Assembly (NCBI GenBank): GCA_029247985.1
Contig: JAQWKF010000055.1
Span: forward strand, 1-9,252
Source of the DNA: Flavobacteriaceae bacterium
Lineage (GTDB): Bacteria > Bacteroidota > Bacteroidia > Flavobacteriales > Flavobacteriaceae
Length of the DNA stretch: 9,252 nucleotides
Direction: 5' to 3'
The stretch's first letter is position 1. Each line of letters starts with the position of its first letter. The notes under the pieces are model-generated. The model made no database searches, had not been told where the DNA came from, and saw only the letters and a list, made by a program, of their open reading frames with translations. A program made the translations under genes and the position numbers. This document shows, one piece after another, positions 1 to 8,066 of this stretch.

Positions 1-1149
1 AAGCAAGCAGTAGACAAAAAACTAGTTACCAAAGCTACTTTTGGTATCAATCCTGGGTCTGAACAAGTGCGCTTCACTGCAGAACGAGATGGCTTACTCG
101 AAATCTTTGAAGATTTAGACGCAACCATATTCACCAATGCCTGTGGTCCTTGTATTGGACAATGGGCTAGAGCAGGTGCAGACAAGCAAGAAAAAAATGC
201 CATCATACACTCTTTTAACAGAAACTTTTCTAAGCGCGCAGATGGAAATCCAAACACCCATGCCTTTGTTGCCTCTCCAGAAATTGTAGCCGCAGTGGCC
301 ATATCAGGAAGACTGGATTTTAATCCGATAACAGATGTGCTTGTCAACGAAGATGGAGAAGAAGTACGTCTTGAAGCCCCAACGGGAGTTGAGCTTCCAC
401 CAAGTGGTTTTGACGTGGAAGACAACGGATATTTGGCACCTGTAGCTGATGGCTCTGGTGTTTCCGTAGAAGTAAGCGAAAGCTCTGAACGCTTGGAACT
501 CTTAACACCCTTTGCGCCTTGGGATGGTGAAAACCTAACTGGAGCAAAACTGCTTATCAAAGCTTTTGGTAAGTGTACCACAGACCACATTTCCATGGCA
601 GGCCCTTGGTTGCGTTTTCGTGGACACTTGGATAATATATCAAACAACTGCTTGATAGGTGCAGTAAATGCTTACAATCAAAAAACCAATTTTGTTAAAA
701 ATCAACTCACGGGAGAATACGGTGGTGTGCCAGATGTTCAACGTGCATACAAAGCTGCAGGCATTGAAACTGTTGTTGTGGGTGATCATAACTATGGCGA
801 AGGTTCTTCGCGTGAGCACGCAGCCATGGAGCCTAGACACTTGGGAGTTAAAGTTGTTTTGGTAAAATCGTTTGCCCGCATACACGAAACCAATCTAAAA
901 AAGCAGGGTATGTTGGGGATTACGTTTGAAAATGAGGCTGACTATGACCTCATCCAAGAAGACGATACCTTTAACTTTGTTGACTTATCTGGGTTTGCAG
1001 CTGGAAAGCAGCTTACTATTGAGGTGGCGCACAGCGACGGATCTTCCGACACCATACTGGCAAATCACACCTATAATGAAGCACAAATTGAATGGTTTAA
1101 AGCAGGTTCTGCACTAAACCTAATCAAGAAGCAAAATAGCGCTGCTTAG
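1..1149 (+). CDS. acn: Aconitate hydratase (mitochondrial-type aconitase), C-terminal half, cut by window start
   Basis: Aconitase interconverts citrate and isocitrate in the TCA cycle in the cytoplasm, using a [4Fe-4S] cluster. The frame is open from base 1, so the gene begins outside the window; a GTG at 67 lies inside the conserved region and is not the start. About 382 residues are visible, roughly half of the ~750 usual for the mitochondrial-type family. NACGPCIGQW (bases 136-165) carries two of the three cluster-binding cysteines; the third would lie upstream. The swivel domain follows, with GKCTTDHIS-GPWLRFRGHLDN (from about base 568), the active-site serine/arginine segment GEGSSREHAA (about 799-828) and FARIHETNLKKQGMLG (about 871-918). 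These blocks match mitochondrial aconitase rather than AcnB. The gene ends at TAG, seven bases before the stop of the convergent acyltransferase-SGNH gene. Intact as far as visible; identification is near certain. Confidence 0.97.
   Translation, partial: KQAVDKKLVTKATFGINPGSEQVRFTAERDGLLEIFEDLDATIFTNACGPCIGQWARAGADKQEKNAIIHSFNRNFSKRADGNPNTHAFVASPEIVAAVAISGRLDFNPITDVLVNEDGEEVRLEAPTGVELPPSGFDVEDNGYLAPVADGSGVSVEVSESSERLELLTPFAPWDGENLTGAKLLIKAFGKCTTDHISMAGPWLRFRGHLDNISNNCLIGAVNAYNQKTNFVKNQLTGEYGGVPDVQRAYKAAGIETVVVGDHNYGEGSSREHAAMEPRHLGVKVVLVKSFARIHETNLKKQGMLGITFENEADYDLIQEDDTFNFVDLSGFAAGKQLTIEVAHSDGSSDTILANHTYNEAQIEWFKAGSALNLIKKQNSAA
1094..1120. repeat. Interrupted inverted repeat at the aconitase 3' end
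   Basis: GGTTTA (1094-1099) pairs with TAAACC (1115-1120), and inside it GCAG (1102-1105) pairs with CTGC (1109-1112) around a 3-base loop, with a 2x2 mismatch between the two stems. It lies 37 bases past the stop of the minus-strand acyltransferase-SGNH gene, where a terminator for that operon would be expected. No clean T-run follows on the minus strand (ATTCAATTTG), so this role is only a suggestion. Confidence 0.3.
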
Positions 1150-1156
1150 GAAGCCT

Positions 1157-2536
1157 TCATTCGCTGGTTTCTAACGCTGCCAAAACAAGTTCTTTTAGAG
1201 CGCTATAGCCTCGCTCGTTTAGGTGAAGACCGTCCTGAAGTAAGACGTCTCTTCTTATATGATTGCCGTCCATTAGTTTTTCGTAAAGTTTCAGTTGATG
1301 TACATATGGAAGCCTGTCAGCAAGCGTTTGGACACCGGCATTAATATGCCGTATTTCCTTTAATTCATTTTCACGTTCAAATGAAGGCTTGATGGATATA
1401 TTGTATATGTTGGCCTTGGGGAACTTTTTGTGAATCATTTCAATAAAAGAAGTAATATCAGCCACAATTCTAGTAGCGTCAAAGCCTAAAGTCAAGTCGT
1501 TTCCTCCCAAATAGAGCATGATGTTTTGAGGGGTTAGGTCGTCAAACAAATCTTCAAAATAATGAGATAACGAATGAATAAAGGCTCCTCCAAAACCCAA
1601 GTTTAACGTTTGGTGTGGTGCCAAGTCTTCTGCCATGTTTTTCCACAAGCGTATTGATGAGCTTCCATAAAAAACAGTCAATGCTTTTTGGTTTTTAAAT
1701 TGGCTCACTTTTCTTTTTAGGACCGCTATTTCACGCTCAAAATGCGCTTCTTCCAAACGGAGTTTTTGTATCCAATTTTTATATTTCTTATTGATTTTTT
1801 TAACTACTTCAGGAAGCCTTGGGTCGCTTGGATTGTGAATGTCATAATCTGCCATTGTAAAAGGGGGCATCACTTGACATTTATAGGTAGCCTTGTGGGG
1901 TAGTTTGTCAAAGTCTACCATGACCAAAGGCACTATTTTGGGCTGCTTTTTCATGCTGCACGCCAGTTTGAAAACTCCCGTGCTAAATGGCCCTGGAGAT
2001 GCCTCCGTTTTGTATGATAATCCTTCTGGACTAAAAACCAAGCTCGTGTTGTTTTCTAAGGCATTGGCTGCCAAGGCATAAAATTTTTTGTTTTCCTTTT
2101 TTACTTCTTTTTTACTCAAATGGTCGGGAGTAAAGTTTTTAGAATATACTCTTATATAGTTAAAGCGTTCATAGTACGCCTTGTGATTTGACTCATGTGA
2201 TAGCGAATGACGCGCAACACGAATACCAGGCGCTTTATAGTATTTGTAAAGCATACCGCTGATGTAGTGACTGTCCAATGTGATTTGAAAGTTGTCGGCA
2301 GCTATCAAGCTGGAGTGGTTGTCCAAGTGATTGTAAATAAATATAGTCCCTTGCTCGTAAGGTAAGTGCTCCGAACCCTTGATTTGCACTTTTAAATCAC
2401 TAAAAATAGATTGAAACTGCTGAGCGCTTAACCTTCTTATTTCTTGAAATGTGAAGGAAGATGGAGCTTCGATTATTTCTCGAAAGGCTGCTTTGATACG
2501 ATGAAGGAGTAGCTGACTTGGGTTCATTTCAATCAT
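1157..2536 (-). CDS. PlsC-like acyltransferase fused to SGNH/GDSL hydrolase
   Basis: A 459-residue two-domain protein. Residues ~50-225 resemble the PlsC/LPLAT glycerophosphate acyltransferase fold: an NH pair at 69-70 in the motif I position, FSPEG at 168-172 followed by PFSTGVFKLA (183-192) as motif III, and IVPLVMV (201-207) as motif IV. The usual HX4D is not kept: five residues after His70 there is Ser75, with Asp72 nearby. A charged helical linker (~240-288) leads to an SGNH hydrolase domain (~288-456) with block I YGSSSIRLW (likely nucleophile Ser293), block II GFGG (314-317), block III GGND (344-347, Asn346) and block V DGLHLNERGY (Asp435, His438). No signal peptide or membrane segment is evident, so it is probably cytoplasmic or peripheral. 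The ATG overlaps the trehalose synthase stop as ATGA, favouring this start over Met4. The domains are clear; the substrate is unknown. It could transfer, remove or swap acyl groups on a lipid or sugar. Confidence 0.85.
   Translation of the reverse strand: MIEMNPSQLLLHRIKAAFREIIEAPSSFTFQEIRRLSAQQFQSIFSDLKVQIKGSEHLPYEQGTIFIYNHLDNHSSLIAADNFQITLDSHYISGMLYKYYKAPGIRVARHSLSHESNHKAYYERFNYIRVYSKNFTPDHLSKKEVKKENKKFYALAANALENNTSLVFSPEGLSYKTEASPGPFSTGVFKLACSMKKQPKIVPLVMVDFDKLPHKATYKCQVMPPFTMADYDIHNPSDPRLPEVVKKINKKYKNWIQKLRLEEAHFEREIAVLKRKVSQFKNQKALTVFYGSSSIRLWKNMAEDLAPHQTLNLGFGGAFIHSLSHYFEDLFDDLTPQNIMLYLGGNDLTLGFDATRIVADITSFIEMIHKKFPKANIYNISIKPSFERENELKEIRHINAGVQTLADRLPYVHQLKLYEKLMDGNHIRRDVLLQDGLHLNERGYSALKELVLAALETSE
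1198..1216 (+). terminator. Weak hairpin downstream of aconitase, within the convergent gene
   Basis: GAGCG (1198-1202) and CGCTC (1212-1216) form a 5-base stem with a 9-base loop, followed on the plus strand by GTTTAG. It begins about 49 bases after the aconitase stop. The short stem and T-run make it a weak candidate for ending the aconitase transcript; no better plus-strand structure was seen nearby. Confidence 0.2.
2533..2536 (-). promoter_or_regulatory. ATGA stop/start overlap (translational coupling)
   Basis: On the minus strand the ATG of the acyltransferase-SGNH gene (2536-2534) and the TGA of the trehalose synthase/phosphatase gene (2535-2533) share two bases. Such overlaps usually mean one transcript and reinitiation by the terminating ribosome, so the two proteins are probably made together. 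Confidence 0.8.
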
Positions 2537-4737
2537 GGGACTATCCCTAACAATAGTGCTTTAACTTGTGCTACGCTTTCTATATAATATTTGGCAGCTG
2601 TCGGTTTACGCCCTACTTTAACGGTGTAAGCATGATCGGGCAAGCTCACAAACATATTTTCATCTGTGACATCGTCGCCAATACAAAGAATAAAGTCATA
2701 ATCGCCTTGGTTTTTGATTTCAAAGACCGCACTGCCTTTATTGACTTGACGATCTACAACTTCAAGAGCTTTGTCCATGTCTAATATTGTTACTTCATCT
2801 GAAATTAGGCTCGATAAAACCGTTTTAATTTCAACCACCCTGCCAGCAGCCAGTTCGGGGTCTGTTTTTCTGTAGTGCCAAACCAGACTATTGTGCTTTT
2901 CTTCAATAAAAGTTCCTGGAGTTCTATCTGTAAATGTTTCAAAAATAGGCAACACATCTGCCATCCATTCCTTTTTGCCTGTGACACTTCCTTTCCATTC
3001 AGCGTCTTTTCTTTTAATGTAGTGTCCATGCTCTGCCACGAGTGTAACTGGGAGCTTTGCAAACCACTTGTCTAAAAATGCCTGATCTCTGCCACTTACT
3101 ATGGCAACATCGGTATTGGGGAGCTTACAAAGCGTATCGATTATTGATAATAAATTGGTGTCTGGTATTGCTAAATCAGGTTTTTCATTGAAGGCAACCA
3201 AGGTGCCGTCATAATCCAAAAAAATCATCTTGTTCTTCGCCTTAGCAAAGGCTTGAACCAATTTTTGCTGGATTCCATTATGAATTTTAGGGATTTGTAT
3301 CTCCTCTTTGATCTCGTTTTTAGATTGAAGTGCTTTCATAAAGTCTTTTGCCCAATAATCAACGGTGTATCGACTTAATCGTTTTTGCATTCCGATATTG
3401 CGTTGTTTTTGTTCCTCAATAGGCATGGTTATGGCTTTCAGCAAAGCATCTGCCATGGCATTTTTATCAAAGGGATTGATAAGAATAGCTTCGAATAGTT
3501 CTTTAGAAGCGCCTGCCATCTCGCTCAAAATTAACACCCCATCACCCGAAACTCGAGAAGCAATAAACTCTTTAGCAACAAGATTCATTCCGTCTCGAAC
3601 GGGAGTTATCATGGCAATGTCTGATGTCATGTATAGATCTATTAAATCGTCAAAACTCATTGCTCGATAGTAATACCAAATAGGGGTCCAATTAACCGTT
3701 GCGTATTTGCCGTTAATTCTACCTACTAGCTCGTCGGTTTCTTTTTTCAATTTGGCATATTCAGGCACATCCGAGCGAGAAGGGACGGTCAGCATCAGCA
3801 AGCGAACTTTCTCTAAATATTCTGGATATTTGGTCAAGAAAAGATCAAAAGCCTCAATGCGGTTTACCACCCCTTTGGTGTAGTCTAGTCGGTCGATAGA
3901 AAGAATCAATTTCCCCGATTCGGCACCTTTTCTGTGAAGCTCTAATTGTTTTTTTAACTCCGATTTTTCATTTTCCTTTTGCGCAAGGTGTTGCTTTGCC
4001 TTAAGGTGAAATTTTTCGTAATCAATTCCCATAGGAAACGTGTCTACGACCACTTCACGAAAGCCGTTAATTACCCTATTAAATTGTACTTCTTTGCGTA
4101 GAATACGTCGCACAGAGCTTAAAAAATGACGTTCGTAATCATAGGTATGAAAGCCTATTAAGTCAGCTCCAAGCATTCCTTCTAAAAGGGCTTCGCGACA
4201 AGGGAATGTCCTAAAAATTTCAAATGAAGGAAAAGGGATATGTAGAAAAAACCCAATGTTGACATCTGGACGTGCATCTTTTATCATTTTAGGGCACAGC
4301 ATCAGCTGATAATCGTGTATCCAAACGGTATCGCCAGGTGCAATTTTATCAATTACACTTTGACTAAATTTTTTGTTTACCTCAACATAGGTTTCCCAAT
4401 GTGTCTCACTGAATGTTGAAATTTCTATGAAGTAATGAAATAGGGGCCAGAGGCATTTATTGGCAAGGCCATAGTAGAAATTTTCCACCTCCTCTTTGTC
4501 CAAAAGGACAGGGGCATAATTATTTTCTTCAAGCCCCTTAGCTAGCGGTACCCAAGCTTCAGGTGCAATTTCATCTATGCCAATTCCTGGCCAACCTACC
4601 CACAACGAATTCTCGTGTTCGTGTACGGATTTCATCCCAGTAGCTAATCCACCGCTTGTCGCGGTAAATTTGAAAGAATTTTCTACCTTAGATATTCTAA
4701 TGGGAAGGCGATTTGAAACGATGATGTTCTTGGCCAT
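2533..4737 (-). CDS. otsA/otsB: Bifunctional trehalose-6-phosphate synthase / trehalose-6-phosphate phosphatase
   Basis: A 734-residue fusion performing both steps of trehalose synthesis: UDP-glucose plus glucose-6-phosphate gives trehalose-6-phosphate, which is then dephosphorylated. The GT20 (OtsA) part spans ~1-470. SNRLP (Arg10), SGGLATG, the HDYQLM segment (Asp142), IDRLDYTKG (Arg283, Lys288) and RDGMNLVAKEF (Asp382, Glu390) correspond to the sugar- and UDP-binding residues of E. coli OtsA. The HAD-type phosphatase (OtsB) spans ~490-734 with FLDYDGTLV (nucleophile Asp508, Asp510), VSGRD (547-551), a conserved Lys667 and GDDVTDE (687-693). All key residues of both halves seem present, so both activities are expected. 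ATG at 4737 (MAKNIIVSNR) is preferred over a TTG two codons upstream because the family usually begins just before the IVSNRLP strand. First gene of an operon with the acyltransferase-SGNH gene, divergent from the GH15 gene. Cytoplasmic. Trehalose probably serves in osmotic or desiccation tolerance. Confidence 0.96.
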   Translation of the reverse strand: MAKNIIVSNRLPIRISKVENSFKFTATSGGLATGMKSVHEHENSLWVGWPGIGIDEIAPEAWVPLAKGLEENNYAPVLLDKEEVENFYYGLANKCLWPLFHYFIEISTFSETHWETYVEVNKKFSQSVIDKIAPGDTVWIHDYQLMLCPKMIKDARPDVNIGFFLHIPFPSFEIFRTFPCREALLEGMLGADLIGFHTYDYERHFLSSVRRILRKEVQFNRVINGFREVVVDTFPMGIDYEKFHLKAKQHLAQKENEKSELKKQLELHRKGAESGKLILSIDRLDYTKGVVNRIEAFDLFLTKYPEYLEKVRLLMLTVPSRSDVPEYAKLKKETDELVGRINGKYATVNWTPIWYYYRAMSFDDLIDLYMTSDIAMITPVRDGMNLVAKEFIASRVSGDGVLILSEMAGASKELFEAILINPFDKNAMADALLKAITMPIEEQKQRNIGMQKRLSRYTVDYWAKDFMKALQSKNEIKEEIQIPKIHNGIQQKLVQAFAKAKNKMIFLDYDGTLVAFNEKPDLAIPDTNLLSIIDTLCKLPNTDVAIVSGRDQAFLDKWFAKLPVTLVAEHGHYIKRKDAEWKGSVTGKKEWMADVLPIFETFTDRTPGTFIEEKHNSLVWHYRKTDPELAAGRVVEIKTVLSSLISDEVTILDMDKALEVVDRQVNKGSAVFEIKNQGDYDFILCIGDDVTDENMFVSLPDHAYTVKVGRKPTAAKYYIESVAQVKALLLGIVP

Positions 4738-4773
4738 TAACAACTTTTAAGTAAACATTTTGAACCACAATGT
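4738..4773. promoter_or_regulatory. 36-base divergent intergenic region between trehalose synthase and GH15 genes
   Basis: This short AT-rich gap holds the 5' ends of both divergent genes. It is too short for two full separate promoters, so promoter elements must overlap or reach into the neighbour's first codons. On the plus strand a TTG (4730-4732) lies 22 bases before ACATTTTG (4755-4762), a partial match to the Bacteroidota -33 TTG and -7 TAnnTTTG pair that lacks the TA. No good match is seen on the minus strand, and no strong ribosome binding site precedes either start. That promoters lie here is inferred from gene arrangement rather than from a clear motif. Confidence 0.35.
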
Positions 4774-6561
4774 ATGTCAAAAAAAAATGGTGCAAAGCAT
4801 GCTGACAGCCTAAACTTCGGGATAATTGGAAATTGTAAATCTGCGGCCCTTATAAATGAAGATTCCTCAATAGAATGGTGTTGTTTACCACAATTTGATT
4901 CTGCCTCTGTTTTTGGAAAAATTCTCGATCAAAAAATTGGAGGAGAATTTAAAATTTCGTGTGACGAAAGTTATTCTATTTCACAATTTTATATTGAAAA
5001 AACCAGCATCTTGTGCACGCGTTTTTCTAACGGACACGATGCTTTTGAGGTCGTTGACTACATGCCTCGCTATAAAAAAGAGGACAATGTCTACTATGCA
5101 CCGCCCGAAATCACTCGGTTGTTAAGGCATTTAAAAGGAGCGCCTAAATATCGTGTTATTTATGACCCGCGATTGGAATATGCTCTTGGTGAAACAAAAA
5201 ACTTTGTCAAACCCCATTTTCTTGTTAGTGTGGTAGACGACAAAAACTACGATACCTTGTTTTTATACACCGATTTAGATAAAAATGCCATTCTAAATGG
5301 TGCCGAACTAACACTTACACAAGACCACTTTATGAGTGTGTCATACAATGAAAAAATACATATACCTACACTAGAGCATACTTGCTATGAGTTTGAGCGC
5401 ACCAAAGTTTACTGGTTAAATTGGTGTCATAAAACACCTTCCTTTAAGCACTACAACGAAGAAATATTACGAAGTGCAATGACCTTGAAGTTATTGACCT
5501 TTGAAAAGACAGGTGCGGTATTAGCGGCAGCGACTACTTCGTTGCCCGAAACCATTGGCGAAGTACGGAATTGGGATTATCGTTTTTGCTGGATTAGAGA
5601 CGCTTCAATGGTGATCAAAGTAATTGCAAAGCTGGGGCACAACCAAATTGTCAAAAACTTTATCCGGTATATTATAGATTTAGTTCCCGACAAAAATGAA
5701 AAACTGCAGATCATGTACGGTATCAGCGGAGAAAAAACTTTAACCGAAGAAACCTTGGCGCATCTTGACGGTTATCAAGGCTCAAAACCCGTACGCGTTG
5801 GCAATGCGGCTTACGTCCAAAAGCAAAACGACATTTATGGGATTTTGATGGATGTTATTCAATATCAGATTGAAAGCTACACACAAGATGATGAAAAGCA
5901 CGAGGAACTGTGGACCATTGTAAAGTCTATTGTTTGGGTGGTGCGAAAAAATTGGCAACTGGCTGATAAGGGGATTTGGGAGTTTCGGCATGAAGATCGC
6001 CACTTCACCTTTTCTAAGCTCTTGTGTTGGGTAGCCGTTGATCGGGCCATAAAAATCTCAAAGCTGATTGAAGGTGGTAAGTCTGCGACCAAATGGGAGT
6101 CACTTCGAGAAGAAATACACAACGACATCATGAACAACGCCTGGAATAAAGAAAAACAGGCCTTTACACAATCTTACCAATCCGAACATCTTGACGCATC
6201 TGTTTTATTGATGGAATATTATGGCTTTATTGAAGGTAAAGACCCTAAATACGTCAAAACGGTTAAGGCCATTGAAAAAGAATTGATGCATGAAGGCCTT
6301 TTGTATCGCTACAAAAACGAAGACGATTTTGGCTTGCCCAGTTCGTCCTTTACAGTCTGCACATTTTGGTTTATCAATAGCTTATATAAAATTGGAGAAG
6401 AAGAAAACGCGAAGATGCTTTTTGATAAATTGCTGGGCTACAGCAACCACTTGGGGCTCTTTAGTGAAGATATAGATTTTAGCTCAAAAAGACTGCTTGG
6501 GAACTTCCCCCAAGCATATTCACACCTTGCGCTAATTGACAACGCATTAAACTTTAATTAG
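4774..6561 (+). CDS. Glycoside hydrolase family 15 protein (glucoamylase/trehalase-like)
   Basis: A 595-residue member of the bacterial GH15 group, which includes glucoamylases and actinobacterial and archaeal trehalases. The N-terminal beta-sandwich domain (~1-220) opens with the typical FGIIGNCKSAALI and SIEWCCLPQFDSASVFG. The (alpha/alpha)6-barrel (~230-590) includes SLPETIGEVRNWDYR (256-270) running into FCWIRDAS (271-278). The expected general acid is Glu403 in IWEFR and the expected base is Glu565 in LFSEDID, followed by GNFPQAYSHLALI. Both glutamates are present, so an active inverting alpha-glucosidase is likely. No signal peptide is seen, which argues for a cytoplasmic enzyme. Being divergent from trehalose-phosphate synthase makes trehalose a plausible substrate, though maltooligosaccharides cannot be excluded. 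ATG at 4774 places the start just before the conserved domain; it is followed by a run of nine A. Family assignment is secure, substrate is inferred. Confidence 0.93.
   Translation: MSKKNGAKHADSLNFGIIGNCKSAALINEDSSIEWCCLPQFDSASVFGKILDQKIGGEFKISCDESYSISQFYIEKTSILCTRFSNGHDAFEVVDYMPRYKKEDNVYYAPPEITRLLRHLKGAPKYRVIYDPRLEYALGETKNFVKPHFLVSVVDDKNYDTLFLYTDLDKNAILNGAELTLTQDHFMSVSYNEKIHIPTLEHTCYEFERTKVYWLNWCHKTPSFKHYNEEILRSAMTLKLLTFEKTGAVLAAATTSLPETIGEVRNWDYRFCWIRDASMVIKVIAKLGHNQIVKNFIRYIIDLVPDKNEKLQIMYGISGEKTLTEETLAHLDGYQGSKPVRVGNAAYVQKQNDIYGILMDVIQYQIESYTQDDEKHEELWTIVKSIVWVVRKNWQLADKGIWEFRHEDRHFTFSKLLCWVAVDRAIKISKLIEGGKSATKWESLREEIHNDIMNNAWNKEKQAFTQSYQSEHLDASVLLMEYYGFIEGKDPKYVKTVKAIEKELMHEGLLYRYKNEDDFGLPSSSFTVCTFWFINSLYKIGEEENAKMLFDKLLGYSNHLGLFSEDIDFSSKRLLGNFPQAYSHLALIDNALNFN
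4779..4787. repeat. A9 homopolymer in codons 2-5 of the GH15 gene
   Basis: Nine consecutive A bases directly follow the start region (ATG TCA AAA AAA AAT). A tract of this length can slip during replication or transcription and would shift the frame at the very start of the protein. It may equally just be the unstructured A-rich start common in AT-rich genomes. Confidence 0.6.
6494..6516 (-). terminator. Candidate intrinsic terminator of the VWA/AAA+ operon, inside the convergent GH15 gene
   Basis: A perfect inverted repeat with an 8-base stem (TGCTTGGG at 6494-6501, CCCAAGCA at 6509-6516) and a 7-base loop. Read on the minus strand the stem is followed by GTCTTTTTG, so a run of five T starts three bases after it (6490-6486). 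It lies about 90 bases past the AAA+ stop at 6609. The plus strand has no T-run after the stem, so the orientation fits the minus-strand operon. It sits in the codons for the conserved LLGNFPQAYS segment of GH15, so chance cannot be ruled out. Confidence 0.5.
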
Positions 6562-6575
6562 GGCTCAAGCCAGAA

Positions 6576-6594
6576 AAGTTGATTTGACAAACTT
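6576..6594. terminator. Weak hairpin between the convergent GH15 and AAA+ genes
   Basis: The 47-base gap between the two stop codons contains AAGTTG (6576-6581) and CAAACTT (6588-6594), which can pair with one bulged A around a 6-base loop. The stem is AT-rich and no T-run follows on either strand, so it is at best a weak terminator for the GH15 transcript. Nothing else is recognised in this gap. Confidence 0.2.
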
Positions 6595-6608
6595 CCCGTT
6601 GGAGTCTA

Positions 6609-8066
<1,458 letters not shown>

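Noticed and set aside
67..69. GTG as a possible start of the aconitase gene
   Set aside because: The frame is open to base 1 and the upstream residues continue the conserved aconitase sequence, so this is an internal codon of a gene cut by the window edge.
2805..3062. Open frames in other phases inside the trehalose synthase, GH15, AAA+ and VWA genes
   Set aside because: They show low-complexity or composition-biased translations without domains and lie wholly inside well-supported genes on another frame or strand.
4738..4743. TTG start two codons upstream for the trehalose synthase/phosphatase
   Set aside because: The ATG at 4737 gives MAKNIIVSNR, the usual family beginning; no ribosome binding site or conserved residue supports the longer form.
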